A DNA stretch of 64,000 nt from Xylophilus sp. GW821-FHT01B05 (GTDB taxonomy: Bacteria > Pseudomonadota > Gammaproteobacteria > Burkholderiales > Burkholderiaceae_C). The DNA lies in NCBI GenBank assembly GCA_038961845.1, contig CP152408.1, positions 5,084,001 through 5,148,000 of the forward strand, read 5' to 3'. Below, one piece after another: positions 9,965 through 18,679 of the stretch (its first letter is position 1; the number at the start of each line of letters is the position of its first letter). A program made the translations under genes and the position numbers. The notes below the pieces were generated by a model. That model worked only from the letters and a program-made list of their open reading frames with translations. It had not been told where the DNA came from and searched no databases.

Positions 9965-11068
9965 TCAGCGCCGCAACCAGCGCGGCACCTTGAAGCGCAC
10001 GATCATCAAATACGCCCCAACGTAGGCGAGCGCAAACAATGCGCAAAACAGCATCAGGACCCAGGTGGTGCGCCAGAACATCATCGCCGGCGCCACCGTC
10101 AGCATGGTGAAGGCCCAGAGGTAAGGCGCAGTCCGGTTGTTGCGCATCAGGATGCGGCGTGTCTCATCATCGTGGAACACGCGATGCACAACCCGGCGAT
10201 AAATGAGCTGATGGAAATGCAGCGCATCGGCCACGCTCGGCGACATGCCGCGAGTGAGCTTGCGGTAGATGGAAAAGAACGTCTCCCATATCGGGTAGAT
10301 CAGCAGCAGCATCGGAAACCATGGCGACACCTGCGGATGGCGCTTGACCAGCACCAGGCTGGCCACCGCGATGCACACGCCCCAGAGGTAGGCACCGCCA
10401 TCGCCGGCAAAAATCATCCCGCGGGGAAAGTTCCAGAACAGGAAACCCGCCGTGGCCCCCGCCAGGCACAGCAGAATCCCGGCCAATTGCCGGTCCCCTA
10501 CCTGCAGCGCCACATAGGTCAGCGCCAGACATGCCACCAGCGCGACCATGCCTGCCAGGCCGTTGTAGCCATCGATGATGTTGAAGGCATGCGGCAAACC
10601 GGCGACCGCCATCACGGCCAGCGCGACGCCAACCAGGGGCATGCCCGCGAGCGCCGCATCGACCACCGGAATACCAACCCGCGGCAAGGACAGGTCGAAC
10701 AGACCAACGGCCAGGGCCGCCGAAACACCTGTGAGCAAGAGCCGGAACACCACCGCCAGGCGCTGCGTCACGTCCTCCACGGCGCCGCCGATCAGCGCCG
10801 GCAACGCGACCACGGCCCACGCCAGCGCCACGGTGGCCGTGATGTCGAAAAAGCCACGGTTCTGGATATTGAAAGCCACGGCCGCCGCGCCCCAGCCGCA
10901 GGCGGTCCCGGCGAAGATGGCCAAGCCGCCCAGACGCGGCACATCGCCCACGTGAAAGCGCTGCGGCTTGCTTTGTCCATAGCGCCGCGCATGGCCGCGC
11001 GCGCTGCGTATCAGCAGAATCGCGACGTACGCCGCTACGAACGCGCTCAGGCAGAACAGAAACACCAT
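9965..11068 (-). CDS. MraY/WecA-family glycosyl-1-phosphate transferase
   Basis: A 367-aa polytopic membrane enzyme that would transfer a sugar-1-phosphate to undecaprenyl phosphate, starting a surface glycan. Recognisable blocks are QRFHVGDVPRLGG near the N-terminus, AFNIIDGYNGLAGM (catalytic Asp loop), FAGDGGAYLWG and the cytoplasmic FHQLIYRR. The usual DD pair of the second cytoplasmic loop appears as ED (GGAVEDVTQR). It stands upstream of argB on the same strand with a 63-bp gap. It is the best candidate for the initiating enzyme of one of the two exported glycans. The sugar (GlcNAc, FucNAc or other) cannot be read from the sequence. Confidence 0.85.
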   Translation of the reverse strand: MVFLFCLSAFVAAYVAILLIRSARGHARRYGQSKPQRFHVGDVPRLGGLAIFAGTACGWGAAAVAFNIQNRGFFDITATVALAWAVVALPALIGGAVEDVTQRLAVVFRLLLTGVSAALAVGLFDLSLPRVGIPVVDAALAGMPLVGVALAVMAVAGLPHAFNIIDGYNGLAGMVALVACLALTYVALQVGDRQLAGILLCLAGATAGFLFWNFPRGMIFAGDGGAYLWGVCIAVASLVLVKRHPQVSPWFPMLLLIYPIWETFFSIYRKLTRGMSPSVADALHFHQLIYRRVVHRVFHDDETRRILMRNNRTAPYLWAFTMLTVAPAMMFWRTTWVLMLFCALFALAYVGAYLMIVRFKVPRWLRR

Positions 11069-11438
11069 GGGCAGGAAACCACCGAGGAACTAGGTCAAAC
11101 ACGCGCCAGCGCCGTCACCGGAATATGCATGGCCTTGAACCGCGTCACTGGGCCCGGAGACCCACGCACGGTGCGCGCATTCTCCGGTATTTCTTCTCGC
11201 GGCTTTCACGCCCGTGACAAAAAGACAGGCGTTTCACGCCGACCGTACGCCTGCTGGAACAGGCCACGATCTCGTTTTTTCATTGCGCCCCCACATCGCA
11301 TGAAACTCAGCGGCGCAGAAGGCCGCGGAGCAGGCCATACCAAGACATCCGCGGAACCGGCTTTGCCGGGCCGCTGGATGTGTCCCCCGCAAGGGGGTTG
11401 GCGAAGACGCGAAGCGCGTAGCCTGGGGGTGCGCCATC
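11069..11438. other. 370-bp intergenic region with no convincing gene
   Basis: Between the WecA-like gene and the glycosidase-like gene there is no open frame with family resemblance or a good start. The right part (about 11325-11435) is a GC-rich repeat described separately. The left part should hold the promoter of the WecA-like gene, but no clear -35/-10 pair is visible. Confidence 0.6.
11325..11435. repeat. Comamonadaceae-type intergenic repeat with hairpins
   Basis: The segment contains CCGGC-TTT-GCCGG (11357-11369), then CCCCC-GCAA-GGGGG (11384-11397, a GNRA-capped stem), then GGCGAAGACGCGAAGCGCG and CCTGGGGG. From memory this arrangement recurs between genes in Acidovorax and Variovorax relatives. 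It lies directly downstream of the minus-strand glycosidase-like gene, where it could end transcription or stabilise the mRNA. Confidence 0.5.
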
Positions 11439-13337
11439 TCAGCGCATCAAGGCCCGCACCGCCGCACGCAGAGGCGCCGAACCGTGATGCGGATTGGCTT
11501 CGTCAAAAGACATGACATTGCTCACGCCCTCGCGCCAGGGGCCCGAGCCCTCCGCTTCCGCGAAAAAGGACAGAAACCGGGCGCCATGCTCGGCGTGCCG
11601 CCGCAACACGCCCCCCAGCTGCTCCGGCGTCATGGCACGCAGGGGGTGGAACTCGGTCACGCCGTAGTCGCTGCGACCGGTACGGCGCAGCCAGTCAAAG
11701 AAGGAAGAGCCATAGCTCGCCTCCCCATACAAGCTCACCCCCAATCCCAGGCTCGCCGGCACATCCAGATCCTGCTCGACCGCGAACTTGCTCACGTCCC
11801 AGCCTGGATTGACGAAAGGCAGTATCTGGTGCGAGTAGATACGCTGCGGCGGCACGCAGGAGCCAGCCGCGAGCGCGCGAAAGTGATCCAGATAGTCCCG
11901 CACCTGGCTTGCGCGGAACGCGTTCCACAAAGGCACGAGTGGGTTGAAGTAATAGGAAGACAGGTCTGCCGGCGCATCCACATGGAATTCCACGCCCGGC
12001 GCAACCGCGCTGGCATGGGGCAGGGCACTGAACGGCAACGCCTGCGGAGCGCTTTGCACCCTGTCCATGACCGCGACACGACGGGTATCCAGACGCGCCA
12101 GTTGATCGCCGTCTTCGAGGTAGATATCGAGGCGGTGCATGCCTGGCGGCAAGCCGGCGTAATCCAGATCAAACCGCCAGCCCAGGTCCGCGGTCTTGAA
12201 CTCCGGACGGGCAGCCAGCACGTCCTGCCGCCCAAAACGCGCCTGCACTCGCCCCACCAATACGCCGTCCTGGTAAATCCGCACCCAGGGTGCGTCTGCG
12301 GCCGCTCCACGACCAGGAACATGCACCCAGCCGGCCACCGGCAACGTACCGGCAGCAAAAGCGTCTATGTGCTCCCAATAGTTCTGCAAGGGCTGCGTCC
12401 GGATGTCCTTGGAGGGAGGTGTCAGCTCGTCGAAGCTGCGAAAACCGGCGCCCAGCGCAGCATTGAGCCGCTGGACCGAACCGAAGCGTTGCTGCAGAAA
12501 CTGCCGGAAGCCCCGCACGCTGGATGCGCTGTAGTCCGTAATGACATAAGGACCGGCAAAGCCCATGCCGTCCTCGAACCGTGGAAACATCTGGTGCAGT
12601 TCGCCCAGCAACGTCACCCCGCGGACCCGCTCCCGAGCGGCTTGCGGCAACTGGCAAATGCCCGCCAGCAGGGCCTGGATGGCTTCCGCCCTGGCGCGGC
12701 TGATGCCGTTGTCCATGCGAACAAAAGACCAGGGATAGATGTCAGTCTGGTAGTAACGGTCCTTGCCCAGCGGACCCGAGGGCGTCTGCAGCAGATTGCC
12801 TGCGTCCTGTGCCAATGCGGCCTCGGCCGGCGCACCGCTGGCAAAGTGTGTGGAGAACAGATACAGCACCACCGGACGGTCTGCATCACGCACCGAGCGC
12901 ACGGCACGTCCGACCGCCGCCTCGTCCACTGCCCAGCGGCCTTGCTGCAGCTTCAGGAACTTGAGCAGCGGCAGATGGAAGGTGTAGCCCATCTCCAGCG
13001 TTTCATCGCGGCTGATGCGCCGCTCGCCCAGGGCGTGCAGGGTGGATTCGATGATCGGCGCCGCCGACGCCTGGGACCCCAGGCAATCCTCTGCAATCGC
13101 CGGGGCCTTGGCGGCCTCTTCGGGCCGGTCGGCAAACAGGCAGGCATCCAACCCCATCATGGGCGCCAGCAGCAGACGGCCGGGCCGCGCCGGCATCAAG
13201 CTGCCCAGCAGCAGCACAATCACCAAAAACACCAGCAGCGCCACCGCCAACGCACGGCCGGAATACACGCGACGCGGGTCGGGCGACGGGGGACGGGAGG
13301 GCGAATCGCCGGACGGCAGAGTGGATGGGAGTGTCAT
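11439..13337 (-). CDS. Membrane-anchored glycoside-hydrolase-like protein
   Basis: A 632-aa protein with one strong N-terminal membrane segment (ALAVALLVFLVIVLLLGSL, residues about 30-50) and a large exported part. The segment SVRGFRQFLQQRFGSVQRLN followed by FRSFDELTPP resembles the clan GH-A enzymes of the GH42 type. VTLLGELHQMFP could carry an acid/base Glu. A middle beta-rich region about residues 340-430 may be a carbohydrate-binding module. I do not recognise the exact family. Its position among glycan genes suggests a periplasmic trimming or length-control glycosidase. The ATG at 13337 lacks a clear ribosome-binding site, and the frame is open upstream, so the start is uncertain. Confidence 0.6.
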   Translation of the reverse strand: MTLPSTLPSGDSPSRPPSPDPRRVYSGRALAVALLVFLVIVLLLGSLMPARPGRLLLAPMMGLDACLFADRPEEAAKAPAIAEDCLGSQASAAPIIESTLHALGERRISRDETLEMGYTFHLPLLKFLKLQQGRWAVDEAAVGRAVRSVRDADRPVVLYLFSTHFASGAPAEAALAQDAGNLLQTPSGPLGKDRYYQTDIYPWSFVRMDNGISRARAEAIQALLAGICQLPQAARERVRGVTLLGELHQMFPRFEDGMGFAGPYVITDYSASSVRGFRQFLQQRFGSVQRLNAALGAGFRSFDELTPPSKDIRTQPLQNYWEHIDAFAAGTLPVAGWVHVPGRGAAADAPWVRIYQDGVLVGRVQARFGRQDVLAARPEFKTADLGWRFDLDYAGLPPGMHRLDIYLEDGDQLARLDTRRVAVMDRVQSAPQALPFSALPHASAVAPGVEFHVDAPADLSSYYFNPLVPLWNAFRASQVRDYLDHFRALAAGSCVPPQRIYSHQILPFVNPGWDVSKFAVEQDLDVPASLGLGVSLYGEASYGSSFFDWLRRTGRSDYGVTEFHPLRAMTPEQLGGVLRRHAEHGARFLSFFAEAEGSGPWREGVSNVMSFDEANPHHGSAPLRAAVRALMR

Positions 13338-13395
13338 GAGGTGAATTGAAAAGCGCGGGCCATGCGCGCTACCGGCGGCCACGTTCTGGCTAGGT

Positions 13396-14205
13396 TCATG
13401 TGGGGGAGCGACGACTCGCACGGGTCCAGAGATAGCGCCACAGCACAGGCCTGGTCCACAGCCGCCACAGACTCTGGAGGTGCCAGACCAGATGGCTCCG
13501 CTGCCGATGGCTGGCGCGCTGCGCCTCGTGCACCGCCTCTGCCGGCACGTGCAGCAAGCGCCAGCCGCCCAATTGCAAGCGCAGGCAAAAGTCCACATCC
13601 TCGCAGTACATGAAGTACCGCTCGTCAAAGCCGCCCAACTGCCGGTAGACCGAGGATGGCAGCACCCACAAGGCAGCACTGGCCCAGTCCACCCGGGCAT
13701 CAGCGCGCCGCAACACGCGCCGTCGAAACAGGGCCCAGGGCGTTACCGCCGCACGCTCGCTGTCCTGCTGCGTGCCGTCGGTGTCCAGCAGCCGCGGGTA
13801 GGCGCAGCCAACGCCGGGCAAGGACGCCGCCTCGCAAAGGGCCGGCCACAGTGACGGGTCCGGCAAGCGGATATCGGGGTTCAGCACACAAAACAGCGGC
13901 GCCTGGGCCTGCTTGAATGCTTCATTGTGGTTGGGGCCAAAGCCCTTCGGTGCGGTATTCACGATCTGCGTCAGCTGGAACGGCCAGCCCGCATCCTGCA
14001 GGGTCCCGTTTGCTGGCGGCAGGTTGTGCGTAAGAATCACCTGCACTATCTGTCCCGCGCCAGTGAGCGCCAACTGTTGCAGGAGCCCTGGCAACCAGGC
14101 GTCATGGCCATGGCTCACCACGGACACCGTGAGCCCATTTCCCAAATCTTTACGCCTCTTCACGCCTCGGTCGCACAAGCCAGAATGCTCCTGAAAAGCG
14201 GGCAT
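13396..14205 (-). CDS. GT2 family glycosyltransferase (rhamnosyltransferase-like)
   Basis: A protein of about 269 aa with a GT-A fold: LTVSVVSHGHDAWLPGLL, PKGFGPNHNEAFKQA, LNPDIRLPDPSLWPAL (the DxD-type motif in this subgroup appears as NPDI) and a C-terminal YFMYCEDVDFCLRL block. This subgroup includes many rhamnosyltransferases, consistent with the dTDP-rhamnose genes at 36762-40193, but specificity is inferred. The start is unclear: ATG at 14205 is used, and a TTG near the start of the GT domain has an upstream AGAGG. It lies 58 bp upstream of the glycosidase-like gene and is divergent from the large fusion gene at 14239. Confidence 0.82.
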   Translation of the reverse strand: MPAFQEHSGLCDRGVKRRKDLGNGLTVSVVSHGHDAWLPGLLQQLALTGAGQIVQVILTHNLPPANGTLQDAGWPFQLTQIVNTAPKGFGPNHNEAFKQAQAPLFCVLNPDIRLPDPSLWPALCEAASLPGVGCAYPRLLDTDGTQQDSERAAVTPWALFRRRVLRRADARVDWASAALWVLPSSVYRQLGGFDERYFMYCEDVDFCLRLQLGGWRLLHVPAEAVHEAQRASHRQRSHLVWHLQSLWRLWTRPVLWRYLWTRASRRSPT

Positions 14206-14238
14206 TATCCGGCCAGGGCCGCCCGGCATAATCCCGGG

Positions 14239-17200
14239 ATGACGCAAAAGATAGGAGATCTGCATGTATATCTCCGAGAAATCAAAGACGATGAACGCAC
14301 ATCCCTGTCAGTCCTCTCCGGGCTGATTTCCCGTGGTGCCACCGTGCTGGACCTGGGCACGGGCAGCGGCGCCCTGGGCCAGTACCTACGCGAAACCAGG
14401 GAATGCACGGTCGATGGCGTCACGTTCAACGAACAGGAAGCCGCGCATGCGCGCCCGCACTACCGGCAATTGCAGGTTGCCGACCTCGACACCTGCGATC
14501 TGGCGCAGATGTTCGGGAGCATGCGCTATGACGCCATCGTCTGTGCCGACGTGCTGGAGCACCTGCGCCAGCCCTCGCGCATCCTGGACGCCGCGCGCAC
14601 GCTGCTGACGCCCCAGGGGCAAGTACTCATCTCGATTCCCAATGCGGCCTATTGCGGCCTGATCGGCGAATTGATGCTGGGCGAGTTCCGCTATCGGGAA
14701 GAAGGCCTGCTTGACAGCACGCACCTGCGATTCTTCACACGCCGCTCACTGGCCCGCTTCCTCCAGGAAGCCGGCTGGTCGCTGGACGGGCTGGAGGAAA
14801 TCCGGCGTGAACTCGCCTCATCCGAATTCAAGGTGGCCTTCGACAACCTCCCGCCAGCAGTGGCCCGCTACCTGCTGGCGCGGCCGGACGCCCTCACCTA
14901 CCAGTTCATTGCCAGCACACGGCCAGCAGCGGCGGATGCATTGCCCGCCCCCTTGCCCACAGGCCCCGAAGATGGCCGGGCCGTTTTCACGGCTGAGCTG
15001 TACCTCGGCCAGGACGGTCGCTACGACGAGGCATCCAAGCTCACGGCCATAGGCGCCATAGGCGAGCCGCGGCAGGTACTGCGCTTTGACCTGCCCAGCG
15101 GGTCGGGCGCCACCCAACTGCGGCTGGACCCAGCAGACCGCCCCGGCTTCCTGCATCTGCACGCGCTGACCCTTCGCGGCGCGCATGGCGAAGCACTGTG
15201 GCGCTGGGATGCGGCCACTGATGGCCTTGGCGCACTCCTGGACGCCCCGCACCAGCAAATGGTGCTTTCGCACAACGCCCTGCTGCCCAACGCGGCCATG
15301 GTCTTGCTGCATGGCGACGATCCCTGGATCCAGCTGCCCGCCCCCACTGACGCCATGACAGGCGCCAGCGCGCTGGAAGTGGAACTGGGCTGGCCCATGT
15401 CGGCCGACTACCTGGCGCTCTCCGGGAGCGTCACGCCACTGGCGCAGCGCATCGAGGAACTGCGCCGACAAGCCGCAGCCGATCATGCCGAGCACGCAGC
15501 CCAGGAGCGGGCGTTCCAGCGCGAACGCGCGGAAGCTGCCAACGTCAGCGAACAGCGCGTGCACCTGGCCGAGCAGAACAAGCTGCTGCAGGAACAGCGC
15601 CGCGGACTGAACGCCGAACTCAACGCGCTGAAGTCCGACCACCACCGCCTGGTGGGTGAATTCGACCAGCTCGCCACCCATCTGCGCTGGATCGAGCAGT
15701 CCACCGTCTTCCGCGCCACCCGCCCGCTGGTCAAGGTGAAGCTGCTGCTCCGGCAATGGCTGAAGCCATCTGCCGGCGCCAACACAGCCAAGCCCCGCGC
15801 ATCGCACCCCGTGGCACCGCCCGCACAACCGGTGGACGTGATCGTCCCGGTCTACCGCGGGCTGGAGGACACGCGCCGCTGCATCGAGTCGGTACTAGCC
15901 CAGAGCTGCAGCACACCGCTGCGCCTGGTGGTCATCAACGATGCCAGCCCTGAGCCCGAAGTCACACAATGGCTGCGCAGCATTGACGGCCAGGACAGCC
16001 GCTACCTGCTGCTCGAGAACGAAGAAAACCTGGGCTTCGTCGGAACCGTGAACCGCGGCATGGCCCTCAGCGACGCGCATGACGTGGTGCTGCTCAACAG
16101 CGATGCCGAAGTCGCCAATGACTGGCTCGACCGCCTGCGCCGCGCCGCCTACTCCGATGCCCGCGTGGCCTCGGTCACGCCCTTCTCCAACAACGCCACC
16201 ATCTGCAGCTATCCACGCTTCTGCCAGGACAACGACCTGCCAGCGGGCTACGACACAGCGGCGCTGGACAAACTCTTCGCCGCCGCCAACCCCGGGCAGG
16301 CGGTCGACGTGCCGACCGGCATCGGCTTTTGCATGTACATCCGGCGCGACAGCCTGGCCGAAGTCGGCCTGTTCGACGTTGCGGCTTTCGGCAAGGGCTA
16401 CGGCGAGGAAAACGACTTCTGCCTGCGCGCAACGGCTGCCGGGTGGCGCAATCTGCATGCGCTCGACACCTTCGTCATGCACGCCGGTGGCGTGAGCTTC
16501 GGCGCGGGCAAGAGCCCGCGCGAACGCGCCGCCATGGAAACGCTGCGGCGCATGTACCCACACTACGAATCGACCGTTCACCGGTTCATTGCCGACGACC
16601 CGGCCCGCGGTGCGCGCCAGGCGGTGGACCTGGCCCGCGTGCAGGCGCGTGGCCTGCCGGTGGTCCTGGCCGTCATGCATGACCGCCAGGGCGGCACATT
16701 GCGGCATGTGGGCGAGCTGGCGGAGCACCTGCACGACCGCGCCAGCTTCTTCATGCTGACGCCCACGGCCGGCGGCGTGTTGCTGCGGCTGGTGGGCCAG
16801 GACGAGGCCCTGGCCCTGATGTTCCGCCTGCCCGAGGAGTTCGACGAGCTCGTGACCACCTTGCAGGCACTGGGCGTACGCCATATCCACTACCACCACC
16901 TGCTGGGACACGGAGCCGAAGTCATGGCGCTGCCCGAAAGACTGGGCCTGCCCTTTGACTTCACCGCGCACGACTTCTACGCCCTGTGCCCGCAGATCTC
17001 CATGACAGACAAGCGCAATGCCTACTGCGGCGAGGAAGGCCTCGTCCAGTGCATCGATTGCCTGGAAAGCAGCCCGGCCCCGGGCGGCATGGGCATAGAA
17101 GCCTGGCGCGCGCGTTATGGCAGCTTCGTGATCCGTGCCCGCCATGTACTGGTGCCCAGCCGTGATGCCGCGCGCCGCTTCCTGCGCTACCTGCCGCAGG

Positions 17201-18039
17201 CCGATGTGCGCCTGGCGCCCCATACCGACGTATCCAGCACAGGCCCCCTCCCCGTACCCGAACCACGCCAGTTGCCAGAGAACGCGCCGCTCAAGGTCGT
17301 GGTCATCGGCGCGCTCAGCCCGATCAAGGGCGCCGATGTACTGGAAGACGTGGCGACCGAGGCCCACAAGCGCGGCGCCCCGGTGGAATTCCATCTGCTG
17401 GGCTACGCCTACCGCAGCCTGCGCACCCAACCCAAGAGCGCGCTCAGCGTCTACGGCGAATACGACGAGGCCGAGCTTCCCGCGCTACTGCAGTGGCTCA
17501 AACCCGATCTGGTGTGGTTCCCCGCCCAATGGCCGGAAACCTATAGCTACACCCTGAGCGCCTGCCTGCAGGCCGGCGTGCCCGTGGTGGCACCGGATCT
17601 GGGCGCCTTTCCAGAGCGGCTGAGCGGACGCAAGTGGAGCTGGCTGCAGCCCTGGGCCGCTTCTGCTGGTGAATGGCTGCACTTCTTCGAAGACATTCGG
17701 GCCCGGCACTTCGTCACCGGCACGTCGCCAGCGCCCTATTGGGCGGTCACAAGCAACGTCGGGGCCGAGGCCTTGATCAGCGACTGGGACTACGCCCGCG
17801 ACTACCTGACCCACCTCGACCAGATGCCATCCGCACCGCCGGCGGCGCCCCTCACGCGCGAGTTCGTGGCCGCCCACCAAGCGGACCGCACCGACCTGCC
17901 CGGGCAGGCAGGCTTGCACGCGCGGCGCGGCTTGCTGCGCACGCTGATACGGCTGCGCTCGGCACCGGGGCTGCGCAGCATTGCCCGCGCCGTGCCCCTG
18001 CGCTGGCAGACCCGGATCAAGACCTGGCTGAACGCCTAG
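14239..18039 (+). CDS. Methyltransferase-GT2-GT4 trifunctional glycan enzyme
   Basis: A 1266-aa fusion. Residues 1-230 are a SAM-dependent methyltransferase (VLDLGTGSGALGQYL, YDAIVCADVLEHLRQPSRIL). Residues about 230-410 form a beta-rich linker domain, followed by a coiled coil around 415-480. A GT2 domain starts near 532 (DVIVPVYRGLEDTRRCIESV, VVLLNSDAEVANDW), and a GT4-like domain covers about 806-1160 (VVVIGALSPIKGADVLEDV, ETYSYTLSACLQAGVPVVAP). It can both extend a chain with two sugar types and methylate it, as chain-terminating enzymes of ABC-exported O-antigens do. It is the only plus-strand gene in the glycan region. The start is the first ATG after the divergent gene. Confidence 0.85.
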   Translation: MTQKIGDLHVYLREIKDDERTSLSVLSGLISRGATVLDLGTGSGALGQYLRETRECTVDGVTFNEQEAAHARPHYRQLQVADLDTCDLAQMFGSMRYDAIVCADVLEHLRQPSRILDAARTLLTPQGQVLISIPNAAYCGLIGELMLGEFRYREEGLLDSTHLRFFTRRSLARFLQEAGWSLDGLEEIRRELASSEFKVAFDNLPPAVARYLLARPDALTYQFIASTRPAAADALPAPLPTGPEDGRAVFTAELYLGQDGRYDEASKLTAIGAIGEPRQVLRFDLPSGSGATQLRLDPADRPGFLHLHALTLRGAHGEALWRWDAATDGLGALLDAPHQQMVLSHNALLPNAAMVLLHGDDPWIQLPAPTDAMTGASALEVELGWPMSADYLALSGSVTPLAQRIEELRRQAAADHAEHAAQERAFQRERAEAANVSEQRVHLAEQNKLLQEQRRGLNAELNALKSDHHRLVGEFDQLATHLRWIEQSTVFRATRPLVKVKLLLRQWLKPSAGANTAKPRASHPVAPPAQPVDVIVPVYRGLEDTRRCIESVLAQSCSTPLRLVVINDASPEPEVTQWLRSIDGQDSRYLLLENEENLGFVGTVNRGMALSDAHDVVLLNSDAEVANDWLDRLRRAAYSDARVASVTPFSNNATICSYPRFCQDNDLPAGYDTAALDKLFAAANPGQAVDVPTGIGFCMYIRRDSLAEVGLFDVAAFGKGYGEENDFCLRATAAGWRNLHALDTFVMHAGGVSFGAGKSPRERAAMETLRRMYPHYESTVHRFIADDPARGARQAVDLARVQARGLPVVLAVMHDRQGGTLRHVGELAEHLHDRASFFMLTPTAGGVLLRLVGQDEALALMFRLPEEFDELVTTLQALGVRHIHYHHLLGHGAEVMALPERLGLPFDFTAHDFYALCPQISMTDKRNAYCGEEGLVQCIDCLESSPAPGGMGIEAWRARYGSFVIRARHVLVPSRDAARRFLRYLPQADVRLAPHTDVSSTGPLPVPEPRQLPENAPLKVVVIGALSPIKGADVLEDVATEAHKRGAPVEFHLLGYAYRSLRTQPKSALSVYGEYDEAELPALLQWLKPDLVWFPAQWPETYSYTLSACLQAGVPVVAPDLGAFPERLSGRKWSWLQPWAASAGEWLHFFEDIRARHFVTGTSPAPYWAVTSNVGAEALISDWDYARDYLTHLDQMPSAPPAAPLTREFVAAHQADRTDLPGQAGLHARRGLLRTLIRLRSAPGLRSIARAVPLRWQTRIKTWLNA

Positions 18040-18632
18040 GTCCGGTAACCAGGCAGCAGCGCGTAACGCAGTTGCTGCATCAACGAACGGCGCAAGCGGG
18101 TCATCCACGCCAGATCAGGCTGGCGGAACACCCCCACGGTGTCGCCCCATGGCGCGCTGTCGGGGTCCGCATGCGGCTCCCAGTCGGTGGACACCTCGCG
18201 CAGCTCCAGCGCAGCGTAGTTCGCCAGGGCCCGGTAGCCGTCCGGGTAGAAGCGCCAGCAGTCCTGGGGGTAGCGGTGCTCAGGCCCACGGGATGGCGCC
18301 AGCAGAAAGATATGGCCACCGGGTTTCAGCACCCGCGCCATCTCCAGCCATGTAAGCCAAAAATACTCGACATGCTCGAATGCCTGGCCCGACACGACCA
18401 CATCGACGGAGTAACTGGGGAATGGCAGGCGATAGGGCGAGGTCAGCACCACATCGACATTGGGGCCGGCCGTCAGGTCGACACCGCGGTAGCGCCAGCC
18501 CGCCCGATCGAAGAAGGGCTTATAGCTGCCGTTCACGTTATAGCTGCCGATGTCCACGACATCGAGCGCCGGACGATCAGCCAAATGGGTACGCACCAGG
18601 CGCTCGACGTGCTGTAGGGAACTTGCGTGCAT
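18036..18632 (-). CDS. SAM-dependent methyltransferase
   Basis: A 198-aa class I methyltransferase: LDVVDIGSYNVNGSYKPFF (motif I in a variant form with DIGSYNVNG), YRGVDLTAGPNVDVV and SVDVVVSGQAFEHVEYFWLT. Its stop codon overlaps that of the large plus-strand fusion through a shared CTAG (18036-18039), so the two genes converge with no spacer. It is probably a glycan-modifying enzyme co-transcribed with the methyltransferase 47 bases upstream. The acceptor is unknown. Confidence 0.85.
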   Translation of the reverse strand: MHASSLQHVERLVRTHLADRPALDVVDIGSYNVNGSYKPFFDRAGWRYRGVDLTAGPNVDVVLTSPYRLPFPSYSVDVVVSGQAFEHVEYFWLTWLEMARVLKPGGHIFLLAPSRGPEHRYPQDCWRFYPDGYRALANYAALELREVSTDWEPHADPDSAPWGDTVGVFRQPDLAWMTRLRRSLMQQLRYALLPGYRT

Positions 18633-18679
18633 GGCAGGGGAAATCCAGGGCGTGAGAAATCAGAAGATAGAGAAACGGA

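Noticed and set aside
11484..13349. 621-codon plus-strand open frame opposite the glycosidase-like gene
   Set aside because: No motif, biased composition, and the minus strand has a membrane segment plus GH-like blocks.
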